64,000 bases of DNA from Lactobacillus sp. PV012. Its GTDB lineage: Bacteria; Bacillota; Bacilli; Lactobacillales; Lactobacillaceae. The position numbers and the translations under genes are program-made. The notes under the pieces were generated by a model, which saw only the letters and a list, made by a program, of their open reading frames with translations, made no database searches and had not been told where the DNA came from. Positions 48,401-54,895 of the stretch are shown here, one piece after another (positions within the stretch are counted from its first letter, which is position 1; every line of letters starts with the position of its first letter). Location: assembly GCF_014522325.1 (NCBI RefSeq), contig NZ_CP041983.1:124001-188000 (forward strand), in the 5' to 3' direction.

Positions 48401-49297
48401 TCAAGTTATGCCAGTGAAGGTAATTCAAGTGCCGCAAGTGATGCCGAATCAGTAGCTTCAAGTGCTGCAAGCACAGCTAAGAGTGACGATTCAGTAGCCA
48501 GCTCAGCTGCATCAACAGCAAGTTCTGCAGCAAGTGTGGCATCAAGCGCAGCTTCAGTAGCCTCAAGTTCAGCTAGTGAAGGTTCATCTTCAGCTACTCC
48601 AAGCTCAGCTTCAAGTGATTACGCAAGCCAAGCATCAAGTGCTGCAAGTGAAGCAGGAAGTCACGCAAGTGATGCTTCAAACTCATCAAGTGCTGCCTCA
48701 AGTTCAGCAGGCTCAGCCGCAAAATCACAAGCTTCAACTGCTGACACGACTCCATCTACTAAGACAGTTCATACAGAAACTGGATCTCTTCCAAAGGCAA
48801 GTGACACTGTAAGTAATTTACCAGAAGGAAGCTCAGTTAAGTGGGTTAAGAAGCCGGATGTATCAACTCCTGGCACCCATACTGGTGTGGTTGAAATTAC
48901 TTACCCAGATGGTCATACTGAAAAGAAGACTGTTGAAGTAATTGTACGTCCACATGCCACTAATTCAACTAATAGTAAGAGAAACAGTCGTGCAGCATCT
49001 CGGAATAGATATGGTAACAGCAACGCACAACGTATCCAATGGCTTAGAAACCATGGCTATGAAGTAGTTGTAGGACCACATGGAGAAATTATTTCCTATG
49101 CTAAGACAACTAATAATGAAGAAAATGCTACTAAGGATACTAATGGTAAGGATTCTGTAGCTCCTGTTAAGGGTCAACGTTTACCACAAACCGGAGCAAG
49201 TCAATTAGATAACTTAGCTGCAATCTTAGGATTAAGTTTAGCAAGTCTAGGATTTATTTTCGGACTAGCAGCCGATAAAAAGCGCAAAAAGAACTAA
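39500..49297 (+). CDS. giant LPXTG adhesin with Ser/Ala heptad-repeat stalk
   Basis: A 3265-residue wall-anchored protein. Order: YSIRK-type signal (FSIRK 21-25, cleavage after AKA near 50); Ser/Thr/Ala-rich region to about 260; pectate-lyase-like adhesive beta-helix about 275-815; Rib-long and linker modules to about 1245; three Rib-like units about 1250-1465; a FIVAR-like helical module about 1469-1539; Ser/Ala repeats about 1544-3071; one Rib unit about 3084-3152; a short unassigned module with QRIQWLRNHGYEVVVGPHGE; LPQTG at 3228-3232, helix, KKRKKN. The stalk has a seven-residue period SSAASxA, with alanines spaced 4 and 3 as in coiled-coil core positions. Sortase should display the beta-helix far from the wall. 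The Ser content also allows O-glycosylation; no accessory SecA2/SecY2 cluster is in the window. Confidence 0.9.
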   Translation: MLSKNNFQERLRKMERKEERFSIRKLTIGAVSVLIGVSFFAMHPQDVAKADTVTPNSSLVEDAKISVTQPTQKTEETVKVAESQSEAPETTKTTDQKATSLSDATATQSSAAEVKNDSKASSASENSVASSAVVEKQTKSKNSTAPTVTSAATKENITTNEVQQSSENVAPASASVANTQSVAATSAPTQSDTNGVNSKNSNTEVATTSALENGIKNSDNFTTLNLEKGENLLTSVNTLKNTPVVTNDESKKKALLASALNTSLVQDTAHTANVGNFADLSKAIVNKDITTINLTNDIDLTNMTEAESQVDGGLVSGGTGRNGDNWLQPYELAANKTSDSPYQGIARDVTINGNDHTVNMGKWFISLWNQNQDNNNGWHLTFNDMKVENNSTSTRYTPIYFGNMNGTNLNKVSLTFNNFQADLNTPLTNDEEPVDVIFKGKDVINVSPLKDNLTGSIQSGADRNIIFAKNVLIDDNADVSITASMLSSGSIISFDGVQDEEHNVIKLDNTNDANAGSVAVGKNAKLTIDTNGIDGKGSTTSLRGIASRNTNGTMTLNEGATVNMTLGTGHSSAVLLSNLILDKNSTLNIDTMQDNSGYSQRSSGDLGANGWLYAPIGLGVISFAQTDKASLKVAKGATLKMTRGNVKTSTPMIALGGSKVGNGNYDVDFEDGSTVDIQDASQNRALTGLIPTSASQAYNPLILVYKSNDVMKIGQMKYLNLQRTNPNGNSAGNMINASAGVTLNAGNYGGVDVKQWDKGNTGDNPNSTWQVENFGSGSNGKMNTVGMAPVEDDKQSDFKSNFNLQGTEQRVVMTSMDLEAYNYDARYQDSTAKVGETINIDTPTFYQVGEDGTLSPANPNPALIDNTTSSHPYQLGWAKTGNVNIPQGATIDSATGKITFAANQGQVGTVVNIPVTVTYKDDSIDEVIAPVYVEGDNYTPLWQKDANGNTTGVVSLHYNGDNLPETTDQSAQVANIANNYSLTYYNIPTEDDIEVAPVDLTNYGTVTWAKTPSTVVDTPSDETTVSVPVAINFDSNSTAVKNGYVAAGTQNTDLNLDLTGAESKKNDPGFSKKSIEDGLTQTQFKRLVDTSALDNAGINYTLSWADTPTTNAQNNGTVRVTYPSVMQGDGTTPAYLDVPVQYKVNDPSQTADDIDVTYPTTTVESDKPATISPVITDNDGKTTEVPAGTKFEIDGTNPAGATIDPTTGVVTIPATNTTEVTTVPIKVTYPDGSTTDTTVKSVSVATNDDVKNPTSPYDIIKDPSNLPAGTKVTWADDNTPTAGDNVPAKVIVSVPGSTPIEVTGTAHYDDSVIYTPQVKNPVQATPESLPDASDQILNMKDLPSGTTAAWQDGQQVPVTPNQTIPGTIVVTYPDGSTDTVKTTITTSGITDADEYTPEPVADLTTEIGKLPEPAKAISNASEMPTGTTYTWSKEPDVNKVGDTTGEVTVTYPDGTTDTVTVPVAVKGADKTDLQKAVDEAPTVEKTPAYENGSDEAKKAYDDAVSAGKEVLNNPDATQAQVDDATKAINDAKAGLDGKVTVKPYYPATSSSASVASSAADVAKDNADKASSAASSAASAASDASSAAEKNSAAKSAAEKASSEASVASSAASKASSAASVASSAASDAEVQKSIASEQDSIASSAASAGDSSVASDAESKASSAAKKASEDADIAKNAASDSSTAASTASSAASEASSAASDAKSKASETPSSATTTPYYPAASSSASVASSAASEAKSNSDKASEANSKAQSAASDASSAAEKNSAAKSDAEKASSAASVASSAASKASSAASVASSAASDAEVQKSIASEQDSIASSAASAGNSSVASDAESKASSAANKASEDADIAKSAASESSTAASTASSAASDASSAASDAKSKASETPSSATTTPYYPATSSSASVASSAADVAKDNADKASSAASSAASAASEASSAAEKNSAAKSDAEKASSAASVASSAASKASSAASVASSAASDAEVQKSIASEQDSIASSAASAGDSSVASDAESKASSAANKASEDADIAKSAASESSTAASTASSAASDASSAASDAKSKASETPSSATTTPYYPATSSSASVASSAADVAKDNADKASSAASSAASAASEASSAAEKNSAAKSDAEKASSAASVASSAASKASSAASVASSAASDAEVQKSIASEQDSIASSAASAGDSSVASDAESKASSAAKKASEDADIAKSAASDSSTAASTASSAASEASSAASDAKSKASETPSSASSDYASQASSAASEAGSHASDASNSSSAASSSASEAKSNADKDPNNSTASSAASTASSAASVASSAASTASSAASDASSAASVASSAQSAASSYASEGNSSAASDAESIASSAASTAKSDDSVASSAASIASSAASVASSAASVASSSASEGSSSATPSSASSDYASQASSAASEAGSHASDASNSSSAASSSASEAKSNADKDPNNSTASSAASTASSAASVASSAASTASSAASDASSAASVASSAQSAASSYASEGNSSAASDAESIASSAASTAKSDDSVASSAASIASSAASVASSAASVASSSASEGSSSATPSSASSDYASQASSAASEAGSHASDASNSSSAASSSASEAKSNADKDPNNSTASSAASTASSAASVASSAASTASSAASDASSAASVASSAQSAASSYASEGNSSAASDAESMASSAASTAKSDDSVASSAASTASSAASEASSAASEGSSSATPSSASSDYASQASSAASEAGSHASDASNSSSAASSSASEAKSNADKDPNNLTASSAASTASSAASVASSAASTASSAASDASSAASVASSAQSAASSYASEGNSSAASDAESMASSAASTAKSDDSVASSAASTASSAASVASSAASVASSSASEGSSSATPSSASSDYASQASSAASEAGSHASDASNSSSAASSSASEAKSNADKDPNNSTASSAASTASSASSVASSAASTASSAASDASSAASVASSAQSAASSYASEGNSSAASDAESVASSAASTAKSDDSVASSAASTASSAASVASSAASVASSSASEGSSSATPSSASSDYASQASSAASEAGSHASDASNSSSAASSSAGSAAKSQASTADTTPSTKTVHTETGSLPKASDTVSNLPEGSSVKWVKKPDVSTPGTHTGVVEITYPDGHTEKKTVEVIVRPHATNSTNSKRNSRAASRNRYGNSNAQRIQWLRNHGYEVVVGPHGEIISYAKTTNNEENATKDTNGKDSVAPVKGQRLPQTGASQLDNLAAILGLSLASLGFIFGLAADKKRKKN
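44129..46207 (+). repeat. type A Ser/Ala macro-repeats, four copies
   Basis: Units start at 44129, 44654, 45179 and 45704, exactly 525 bp (175 residues, 25 heptads) apart. Each opens with YYPA and includes EVQKSIASEQDSIASSA. The fourth is 504 bp and passes straight into type B; the difference is 21 bp, one heptad. Copies 3 and 4 are nearly identical at DNA level. Confidence 0.92.
46208..48712 (+). repeat. type B Ser/Ala macro-repeats, five copies plus a partial
   Basis: Units begin at 46208, 46691, 47174, 47636, 48119 and 48602. Lengths are 483, 483, 462, 483 and 483 bp, that is 23, 23, 22, 23 and 23 heptads; the sixth is cut after about 110 bp. Each opens SSASSDYASQASSAASEAG and contains NADKDPNNSTASS (DPNNL in copy 4). 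Confidence 0.92.
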
Positions 49298-49307
49298 GCA
49301 ACTTAGT

Positions 49308-49339
49308 TAAAAAGTGATACCGAAAGGTATCACTTTTTT
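49308..49339 (+). terminator. terminator of the giant adhesin gene
   Basis: AAAAGTGATACC/GGTATCACTTTTTT with GAAA loop. Confidence 0.9.
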
Positions 49340-49416
49340 GTTAATCATAAAATTAGATATTGTGAGTTAACAATTTGTAAAATAATAATAAATAAAACAA
49401 ATTAAAGGAATTAGAC

Positions 49417-50304
49417 ATGAAATCAAAATCGACAATAAATATGTTGAAAAAAATCTGGGATACGAGTCCTAAGGATATTAATGGAGAGGTTCCAATTCCA
49501 TCAGCTTCTCAAGATACCTCATTTTATAATATATTTTTAGAAAAAAATTCTTCTTTCCCAGCCAATTATTCTACTCAGCAAGCTACTCTATTAATGGTTG
49601 TGGGAGGAGAAGCGAAAATAGAGGTAGATGGGAAAATACTAAAGATGAAGGCCGGCACGTTGCTGACTTTAAAGCGAAAAATTAAATATCGGATTTTAAA
49701 GTTAGAAACTACCTGCTATTTAGTAAAAATTAAATTTCATATTAGTTTTAAGTGGATAAAATTCATTCATGATTTACATTTAAGGAGTACAAGAGAACAA
49801 AAGTTGGCTGAGATATATTCAAAGCGGATGTTAGATAAGGGCTATTTTTATTTTTTAAATTCGGCTAAGTCTCTTCCAAGTAAACTCTGTGTACAGTTGC
49901 TGCATGAATACTGGGAGTCTAATTTATTTACTTGGAATGTAGGTGTATATTTTACTCAACTAATTTTAGTAAGTTCTTTAGAGCGATTAAGAGCAGATAA
50001 TACTGAATTGCCAGTTTTGAACAAAGAAAATCTAATCGATTACATCGATGAAAATTACGCCAATATCAATCTTACAGTTGCTGCTAGACATTTTGGCTTT
50101 AGTAGTAGTTATTTCTCTAGACAAGTAAAGAAGATAATGGGAACAACCTTTATTCGCTTAGTAGAGAAGCGACGGATTGAAGAAGCAAAAAGACTAAGAA
50201 TAACAAAAAAGTATACAATTAATGAAATAATGCAAGAAGTAGGCTATGCTAGTAAGTCATTTTTTTACAAAAAGCTAAAGGAAGAAATAGATAACATAAA
50301 TTAA
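49417..50304 (+). CDS. AraC family transcriptional regulator
   Basis: A 295-residue regulator. The N-terminal half (about 45-110) has a cupin-like sensor segment: LLMVVGGEAKIEVDGKILKMKAGTLLTL. The C-terminal 100 residues are an AraC double helix-turn-helix: LTVAARHFGFSSSYFSRQVKKIMGTTF and INEIMQEVGYASKSFFYKKLKE. AAAGGA precedes ATG 49417. The gene lies between two adhesin paralogues in the same direction, with terminator hairpins before and after, so it is its own unit and may control one or both neighbours. The ligand is unknown. Confidence 0.88.
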   Translation: MKSKSTINMLKKIWDTSPKDINGEVPIPSASQDTSFYNIFLEKNSSFPANYSTQQATLLMVVGGEAKIEVDGKILKMKAGTLLTLKRKIKYRILKLETTCYLVKIKFHISFKWIKFIHDLHLRSTREQKLAEIYSKRMLDKGYFYFLNSAKSLPSKLCVQLLHEYWESNLFTWNVGVYFTQLILVSSLERLRADNTELPVLNKENLIDYIDENYANINLTVAARHFGFSSSYFSRQVKKIMGTTFIRLVEKRRIEEAKRLRITKKYTINEIMQEVGYASKSFFYKKLKEEIDNIN

Positions 50305-50317
50305 AGTTTAATTTTTA

Positions 50318-50365
50318 AGAGTACTCTTTTTATCCTTCTTACGGTAAAAATAGTACTCTTTTTTG
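50318..50365 (+). terminator. terminator-like hairpin after the AraC gene
   Basis: AAGAGTACT pairs with AGTACTCTTTTTT; TTTTTAT and GTAAAAA inside add inner pairs. A second AGTACT palindrome (near 50425) lies just downstream and might be a regulator site. Confidence 0.55.
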
Positions 50366-50541
50366 CTTTCATAAAAATAAGTAAGCTTGTTATATCAACT
50401 GATAACAACAATATTTTAAGTAGGAGTACTTATTTTTAAGAAGGTCAAATAATTGGTTAAATTCTTTAAATTACCGTACAATTACCAATGATAAGGCTTT
50501 CAAAGTATTTAAATATAGTAATTGTAGAAATTAGGAAAAAT

Positions 50542-52689
50542 ATGCTATCAAATAAAATTGTAAATTTTAATCAATATAAAAATCAACATAGCACTAATCA
50601 CATACTTAAAGTAGCTGACTTTGATCAATTTACTCAAGCTTTGGTAAATCCTAATATAAGCAAAATCATTTTTGTAGATAATGTAAGTTCAGCAACAGGT
50701 CAAACTGCTTTAAATGAAAATTTATTTACTGGTGAATTAAGTGCTAATACATTAAATATTTTTAGTAACCAATATCATAATATTGCCAGAACTCTTGTCA
50801 TTGATTTAAACAATTATGAGTTAAATTTAGACCATAATTATATTAGTTTTGCAGATCGTAATTATGGTGATAAGGCTTGGAATATTACTTTGAAAAATGG
50901 TGAATTAACTGCAAACAGTGAAATGAATAGCTCACCATTTTATTTCAATAATGTGAGTGAAAGTAATCAAGCTAAGACAAAATTTATTTTTGAAGATACA
51001 GTAATAAACCTGGATGGTCCTGAAATTTTTCACGGCGAGTTTGTAGATGTATATTTTGCAGGTGAATCATCATTTGATGTTTCCTTAGCAAAAAGTGGCA
51101 CTAAAGGTTTTCAATCTAAGTATTCAAATGGGTTAGCTGTAGGAAACTTTTTTGTTAAACCAAATGCAGAAATTATGATGAGGGTAAACACTCCAAATTA
51201 TATTGGTGAAAACTTTTCCGATACTCATCTTGAAAAGAATAATAATATGATCTGGCTTCAAGGAAGTAATAAAAAATATGGAAAAACAATTATTGGAGCT
51301 GGAGCAAAAGTTAGCTTAGAATCTACCACAGCTGATATGCGAGGAATAGTAAGTTCTAATTCACATGCTCTTGTTACGCTGCAAAAGGGAGCAAAACTTT
51401 CTTTAAAGCTTGCTACAGGACATTCTATGGCAATTGCAACTGGAGATTTATTACTTGAAGAAGAAGCTAGTTTAAAAGTTATCACTAGCCAAGATAATAA
51501 TGAACAGAATTTGGTTAATAACATTTTAAATATTGATGATTATCACTATGCACCAATTTCACTGGGATTACATGCAGAAATGACTAATCGTATCCATTCA
51601 CTAAAATTAGCAGAAAAAGCTAGTTTAAAAGTTATTCGTCGTCAAGTTAACTCAATTACGCCACTAATTTCATTTGGTTTAGGAAAAAGCAATGAGCAGC
51701 AAGATTATGTACTTGAGCTAGGTAAAGATAGTAGCTTAGAACTAAGAGATGAAGCAGCTGTTAAAAATTACTTAGTAATGGACCAACAAAAGAGTTGCAG
51801 TGGCTTAATTACAATGTATGGTACAGAATCTAGAAACAGAGTCATTTTTAATGAACCTCGATACGTAAGTTTACAAAGAGAAGGTACTTTTGGTGGAAAT
51901 TTATTAAAGCTAGAAGGAAGTAAAAATAGTATCAAATTAAATGGAAATAGGATTGATGGGATGCCAGCTTCTCATTATCAAATTACCCAGACAATGAGTA
52001 ATGGGGTTCAAGATAACTGGGAAGTTGCAGATTTAATTACTGTAGACAAGTTAAGTAGTAAAGTTTTAGTAAGTCCTACTAAGGCAGGAAAGGGTAGTTT
52101 TAGTTATAATGACAAAAAAATCAATACCCAGGCACCTTATAAGACTGGTGGGAACTATTTAGCTGAAACAAAGACCTTAAATGATATATTAGAACACTTT
52201 AATTGGCAAACACCAAATCGTTTAACTTTTGCTAATTACGCTTTAGAAAATAGTAAGTATATACCTCAGTTTGAAACAATGGTAGCTGTTTATAACGCTG
52301 CTGTACCTAATATTTCACAAACAATGGCAGCAATTACTTTTGTAGATAAGAAAAAACAAAATGTTACTGCACCAATCTTGAATGAAAAACTTGGAGATGG
52401 ATTTGTATTAGGACAAGGCGCTCCTAAAAATGCTATTATCAATGCCCAAACAGGGGCTATCACTATTACTCCGACAGCAGCTGAGGTAGGGAAGACAGTT
52501 TTAGTACCAGTGATTGTAAGATTTAGAGATTACTCTCAATTAAGAATAATGGTGCCAATTACTGTAATAGGTGTAGGAGAAGATAGGAAAAAGCAATTAG
52601 GAAAAGTAAGTGAACAAAGTGAAAAAATTATAACTTTTCCAACTTATATTATTAGGATAGAAGAAAAAGACGACGAAAAAGTTGCTTAA
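50542..52689 (+). CDS. adhesin-domain paralogue without signal peptide or anchor
   Basis: A 715-residue protein made almost wholly of the pectate-lyase-like adhesive beta-helix found in the two LPXTG adhesins of this window (compare GAKLSLKLATGHSMAIATGDLLLEEEASLKV with the counterparts). A Rib-long-type module (about 595-690) ends it: FVDKKKQNVTAP...NAQTGAITITPTAAEVGKTVLVPV. Neither start gives a signal peptide: ATG 50542, with AGGA a few bases upstream, yields MLSNKIVNFNQYK; the earlier ATG 50488 adds 18 residues with no exported-type helix and has no binding site. There is no LPXTG, helix or basic tail. It is open throughout, so not an obvious pseudogene. It may be cytoplasmic, exported in a non-standard way, or a silent cassette feeding variation of the other adhesins. 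Confidence 0.75.
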   Translation: MLSNKIVNFNQYKNQHSTNHILKVADFDQFTQALVNPNISKIIFVDNVSSATGQTALNENLFTGELSANTLNIFSNQYHNIARTLVIDLNNYELNLDHNYISFADRNYGDKAWNITLKNGELTANSEMNSSPFYFNNVSESNQAKTKFIFEDTVINLDGPEIFHGEFVDVYFAGESSFDVSLAKSGTKGFQSKYSNGLAVGNFFVKPNAEIMMRVNTPNYIGENFSDTHLEKNNNMIWLQGSNKKYGKTIIGAGAKVSLESTTADMRGIVSSNSHALVTLQKGAKLSLKLATGHSMAIATGDLLLEEEASLKVITSQDNNEQNLVNNILNIDDYHYAPISLGLHAEMTNRIHSLKLAEKASLKVIRRQVNSITPLISFGLGKSNEQQDYVLELGKDSSLELRDEAAVKNYLVMDQQKSCSGLITMYGTESRNRVIFNEPRYVSLQREGTFGGNLLKLEGSKNSIKLNGNRIDGMPASHYQITQTMSNGVQDNWEVADLITVDKLSSKVLVSPTKAGKGSFSYNDKKINTQAPYKTGGNYLAETKTLNDILEHFNWQTPNRLTFANYALENSKYIPQFETMVAVYNAAVPNISQTMAAITFVDKKKQNVTAPILNEKLGDGFVLGQGAPKNAIINAQTGAITITPTAAEVGKTVLVPVIVRFRDYSQLRIMVPITVIGVGEDRKKQLGKVSEQSEKIITFPTYIIRIEEKDDEKVA

Positions 52690-52721
52690 ATAAGAGAAAG
52701 TATTTAATTAAAACAAAGTAC

Positions 52722-52757
52722 AAAAAGAACTTAACGATAAAGTTAAGTTCTTTTTTG
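52722..52757 (+). terminator. terminator of the adhesin paralogue
   Basis: AAAAAGAACTTAAC/GTTAAGTTCTTTTTT stem with short loop. Confidence 0.9.
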
Positions 52758-52773
52758 TTATAAAAAGGTTATT

Positions 52774-52903
52774 AATATAACAATGCTATCGTTATATTAA
52801 TTCGGATAAATGTTGATATAACAATGCTTTTAGCAAAATAAAGAAAATTATAAATTTTTATATAACAGGTGTTGTAATATGTAATTTAAAGTGCTATTAT
52901 AAT
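52774..52903 (+). promoter_or_regulatory. candidate operator array and promoter for the small secreted protein
   Basis: ATATAACAATGCT occurs at 52775-52787 and 52816-52828, 41 bases apart (about four helical turns); ATATAACA recurs at 52860-52867. The first copy is also half of an inverted repeat AATATAAC/GTTATATT (52774-52798). TTGTAA (52872-52877) with TATTAT (52895-52900) at 17 bases, or overlapping TATAAT, makes a promoter. Repeats on one face of the helix suggest binding of a regulator. Confidence 0.5.
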
Positions 52904-52954
52904 AAGTGAAGTGAGAGAGATAAGTAAATTTAAAAGATTGGAAAGAAGATTATT

Positions 52955-53215
52955 ATGAAATTACGTAAAACAGTTATTAGCTTAGTAAGTTTATTATCAG
53001 TTGGAACTATGTTTGCATCAAACGTAGCAAGTGTCCAAGCTGCAACAGTAGAAGAAAGCTACCCAGCATTAGCAAAAGCAGAAGATGCTCCAACTAACCC
53101 AGCAGCAAGCCAAGCTCCCAAGGGTAAACATGTAACAAAGAAGAGTAAAAAGACTACTAAGAAGCACGCTAAAAAGCATGCTAAGAAGACTGTAAAGCGT
53201 AATGTACGTAAGTAA
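52955..53215 (+). CDS. small secreted Lys/His-rich basic protein
   Basis: An 86-residue exported protein. Residues 1-30 form a clear signal peptide (KLRK, hydrophobic core, VQA cleavage). The mature part is about 56 residues: a short mildly acidic start (EESYPALAKAEDAP), a Pro/Ala hinge, then a tail dominated by Lys with His and Arg (KKSKKTTKKHAKKHAKKTVKR). I know no exact family; similar short basic secreted proteins occur in lactobacilli. The tail could bind teichoic acid or nucleic acid at the surface. GGAAAGAAG precedes ATG. The upstream repeats indicate regulation. Confidence 0.75.
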   Translation: MKLRKTVISLVSLLSVGTMFASNVASVQAATVEESYPALAKAEDAPTNPAASQAPKGKHVTKKSKKTTKKHAKKHAKKTVKRNVRK

Positions 53216-53285
53216 GAAATTAACTAAAAAGTAGTAAACCAAGATGGAGAGCTGCAGAACTTAATTTCCAATTTTAGAGAATATG

Positions 53286-53316
53286 AAAAAGCCACTACGA
53301 AAGTAGCGGCTTTTTT
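53286..53316. terminator. bidirectional terminator
   Basis: AAAAAGCCACTAC/GTAGCGGCTTTTTT with GAAA loop, between convergent genes. Confidence 0.9.
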
Positions 53317-53323
53317 GTTGAAT

Positions 53324-54208
53324 TTACATATTCTCTAACCGTTTAATGCGGTCTTCAGTAGGAGGGTGAGTATCAAATAAATGCCCATGTTTATGAAAAG
53401 GATTTTCGATATACATCCCTGCGCTCGAAGAGTCAGCTTTAGTCATCGGCTGGGAATTAGATATTTTTTTTAAAGCTGAAATTAAGCCATGAGGATTTCT
53501 AGTCAATTTGACTGAACTAGCATCAGCAAGGTATTCCCGATTACGTGAAAGAGCCATTTGAGCTAGTGTAGCAGCTAGTGGTCCTAAAATTAGAGTAAAG
53601 ACAATTGCAATAATCTTAAAAGCAATTTCAAAAGGACTAGTATCTTTATCGTCACTTTTTGAAGAGCCACCCCACCAGATAAAACGACTGGCAAAACTTG
53701 AGATAAAAGAAATGACAGCAGCTAAAGCGACCCCGATTGTCGATACTAAAATATCGTAATTTTTTACATGTGATAATTCATGACCAAGTACGCCCTCTAA
53801 TTCTTCCCGGTTAAGTTGCTGACGGATACCTGTTGTCACCGCAACAGCGCTATGTTTAGGATCACGTCCAGTTGCAAAAGCATTGGGAGAAGGATCATCA
53901 ATAATGTAAACTCTAGGCATTGGTACCTGGGCAGCTAAGGCCATATCTTCAACAATATGCCATAATTCTGGATCATCCTGCTCATGAATTTCGGTTGCAT
54001 GATTCAATGACATAACTAGATTAGCAGGGTTACTTAAAGTAATCAAAAGATAGATTGCACTTCCGATTAAGGCCCAAATGATGCCAACATATGGCTTTCC
54101 ACTAATTAAGTATCCTAATCCTGCACCAACTAAAACTAGGATTAGGACAAAGATAATTAATAAAAAAGCTGTTTTGCGTCGATTACGCGCAATTTGTTGG
54201 TAGAGCAT
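53324..54208 (-). CDS. htpX: HtpX membrane zinc protease
   Basis: A 294-residue membrane metalloprotease for quality control of membrane proteins. Two N-terminal helices (about 14-34 and 40-58) are followed by the zinc motif His143-Glu-x-x-His147 in GHELSHVKNYD, then two more helices (about 155-175 and 195-215) and the third ligand in NREYLADASSVKL. The C-terminal LFDTHPPTEDRIKRL is conserved in the family. The start overlaps the lemA stop by one base, a common lemA-htpX pairing. Confidence 0.95.
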   Translation of the reverse strand: MLYQQIARNRRKTAFLLIIFVLILVLVGAGLGYLISGKPYVGIIWALIGSAIYLLITLSNPANLVMSLNHATEIHEQDDPELWHIVEDMALAAQVPMPRVYIIDDPSPNAFATGRDPKHSAVAVTTGIRQQLNREELEGVLGHELSHVKNYDILVSTIGVALAAVISFISSFASRFIWWGGSSKSDDKDTSPFEIAFKIIAIVFTLILGPLAATLAQMALSRNREYLADASSVKLTRNPHGLISALKKISNSQPMTKADSSSAGMYIENPFHKHGHLFDTHPPTEDRIKRLENM

Positions 54209-54765
54209 TAAAATTTAACCTTTGGCACAGCCTTTTCTTCAGTTGGTGTTTGAAGGTATTCAATCTTTTTGAAGCCGTGCATTTTAGCAACAATATTTGA
54301 AGGAAAAGTAAGTAGCTTCTCATCATATAGTGCAGCTGTAGAGTTAAAGAGTTGACGTGAATAAGCGATTTTGTTTTCTGTATTAGTCAATTCTTCTTGT
54401 AAAGCAAGGAAGTTTTGGTTAGCTTTTAAATCTGGATAGTTTTCAGCTAAGGCAAATATACTTTTAAGTCCAGTAGTTAATTCATTAGAAACTTCCATTT
54501 TTTCAGTATGATTACTATTTGGAATTTGGGTTAATTGATTACGTAATTGGACAACTTTTTCAAAAGTTTCACTTTCGTGTTTTGCATATCCTTTAACAGT
54601 TTCAATTAAATTAGGAATCAAGTCGTTACGGCGTTTTAATTGCACATCAATTTGACTCCAAGCTTCTTGTGCATGAACGCGAGCTTTTTGTAAACCATTG
54701 TAAATTCCAATGTAAATGGCAACAAGTAAAATAAGAATTATGATAATAATCCAAAGTAATGACAT
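54208..54765 (-). CDS. lemA: LemA family membrane protein
   Basis: A 185-residue protein with one N-terminal helix (about 3-22) and a helical extracytoplasmic or cytoplasmic domain. The conserved [39 protein letters not shown] and the later [27 protein letters not shown] segments are diagnostic. The molecular role is unknown; it is frequently the partner of HtpX, as here, and may act with it in envelope stress. GGAAAG lies upstream of the ATG. Confidence 0.93.
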   Translation of the reverse strand: MSLLWIIIIILILLVAIYIGIYNGLQKARVHAQEAWSQIDVQLKRRNDLIPNLIETVKGYAKHESETFEKVVQLRNQLTQIPNSNHTEKMEVSNELTTGLKSIFALAENYPDLKANQNFLALQEELTNTENKIAYSRQLFNSTAALYDEKLLTFPSNIVAKMHGFKKIEYLQTPTEEKAVPKVKF

Positions 54766-54867
54766 GAATAAATTCCTTTCTCGATATAAAATTGTATAAT
54801 AATTTTATCAGATTTTTTTGTTTTCGTATAGAAAAAAGCTAACTTTTAATACATTCTTGATAAAGAA

Positions 54868-54895
54868 AAAGAATTAGCTTGTTAAGCTAATTCTT
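54868..54895 (-). terminator. terminator of the permease gene
   Basis: AAGAATTAGCTT/AAGCTAATTCTT stem, T-rich on the - strand; touches the stop codon of the permease. Confidence 0.75.

Noticed and set aside
44129..48712. Regular DNA repeats that could suggest a CRISPR array
   Set aside because: Units are 462-525 bp, coding and without unique spacers; no cas genes are present.
44131..48812. Many long open frames in other frames and on the opposite strand of the Ser/Ala region
   Set aside because: They arise because GCA/AGC/TCA/AGT codon repeats lack stops in all frames; they recur once per repeat unit, have no ribosome binding sites and encode low-complexity Leu/Gln or Leu/Ala strings.
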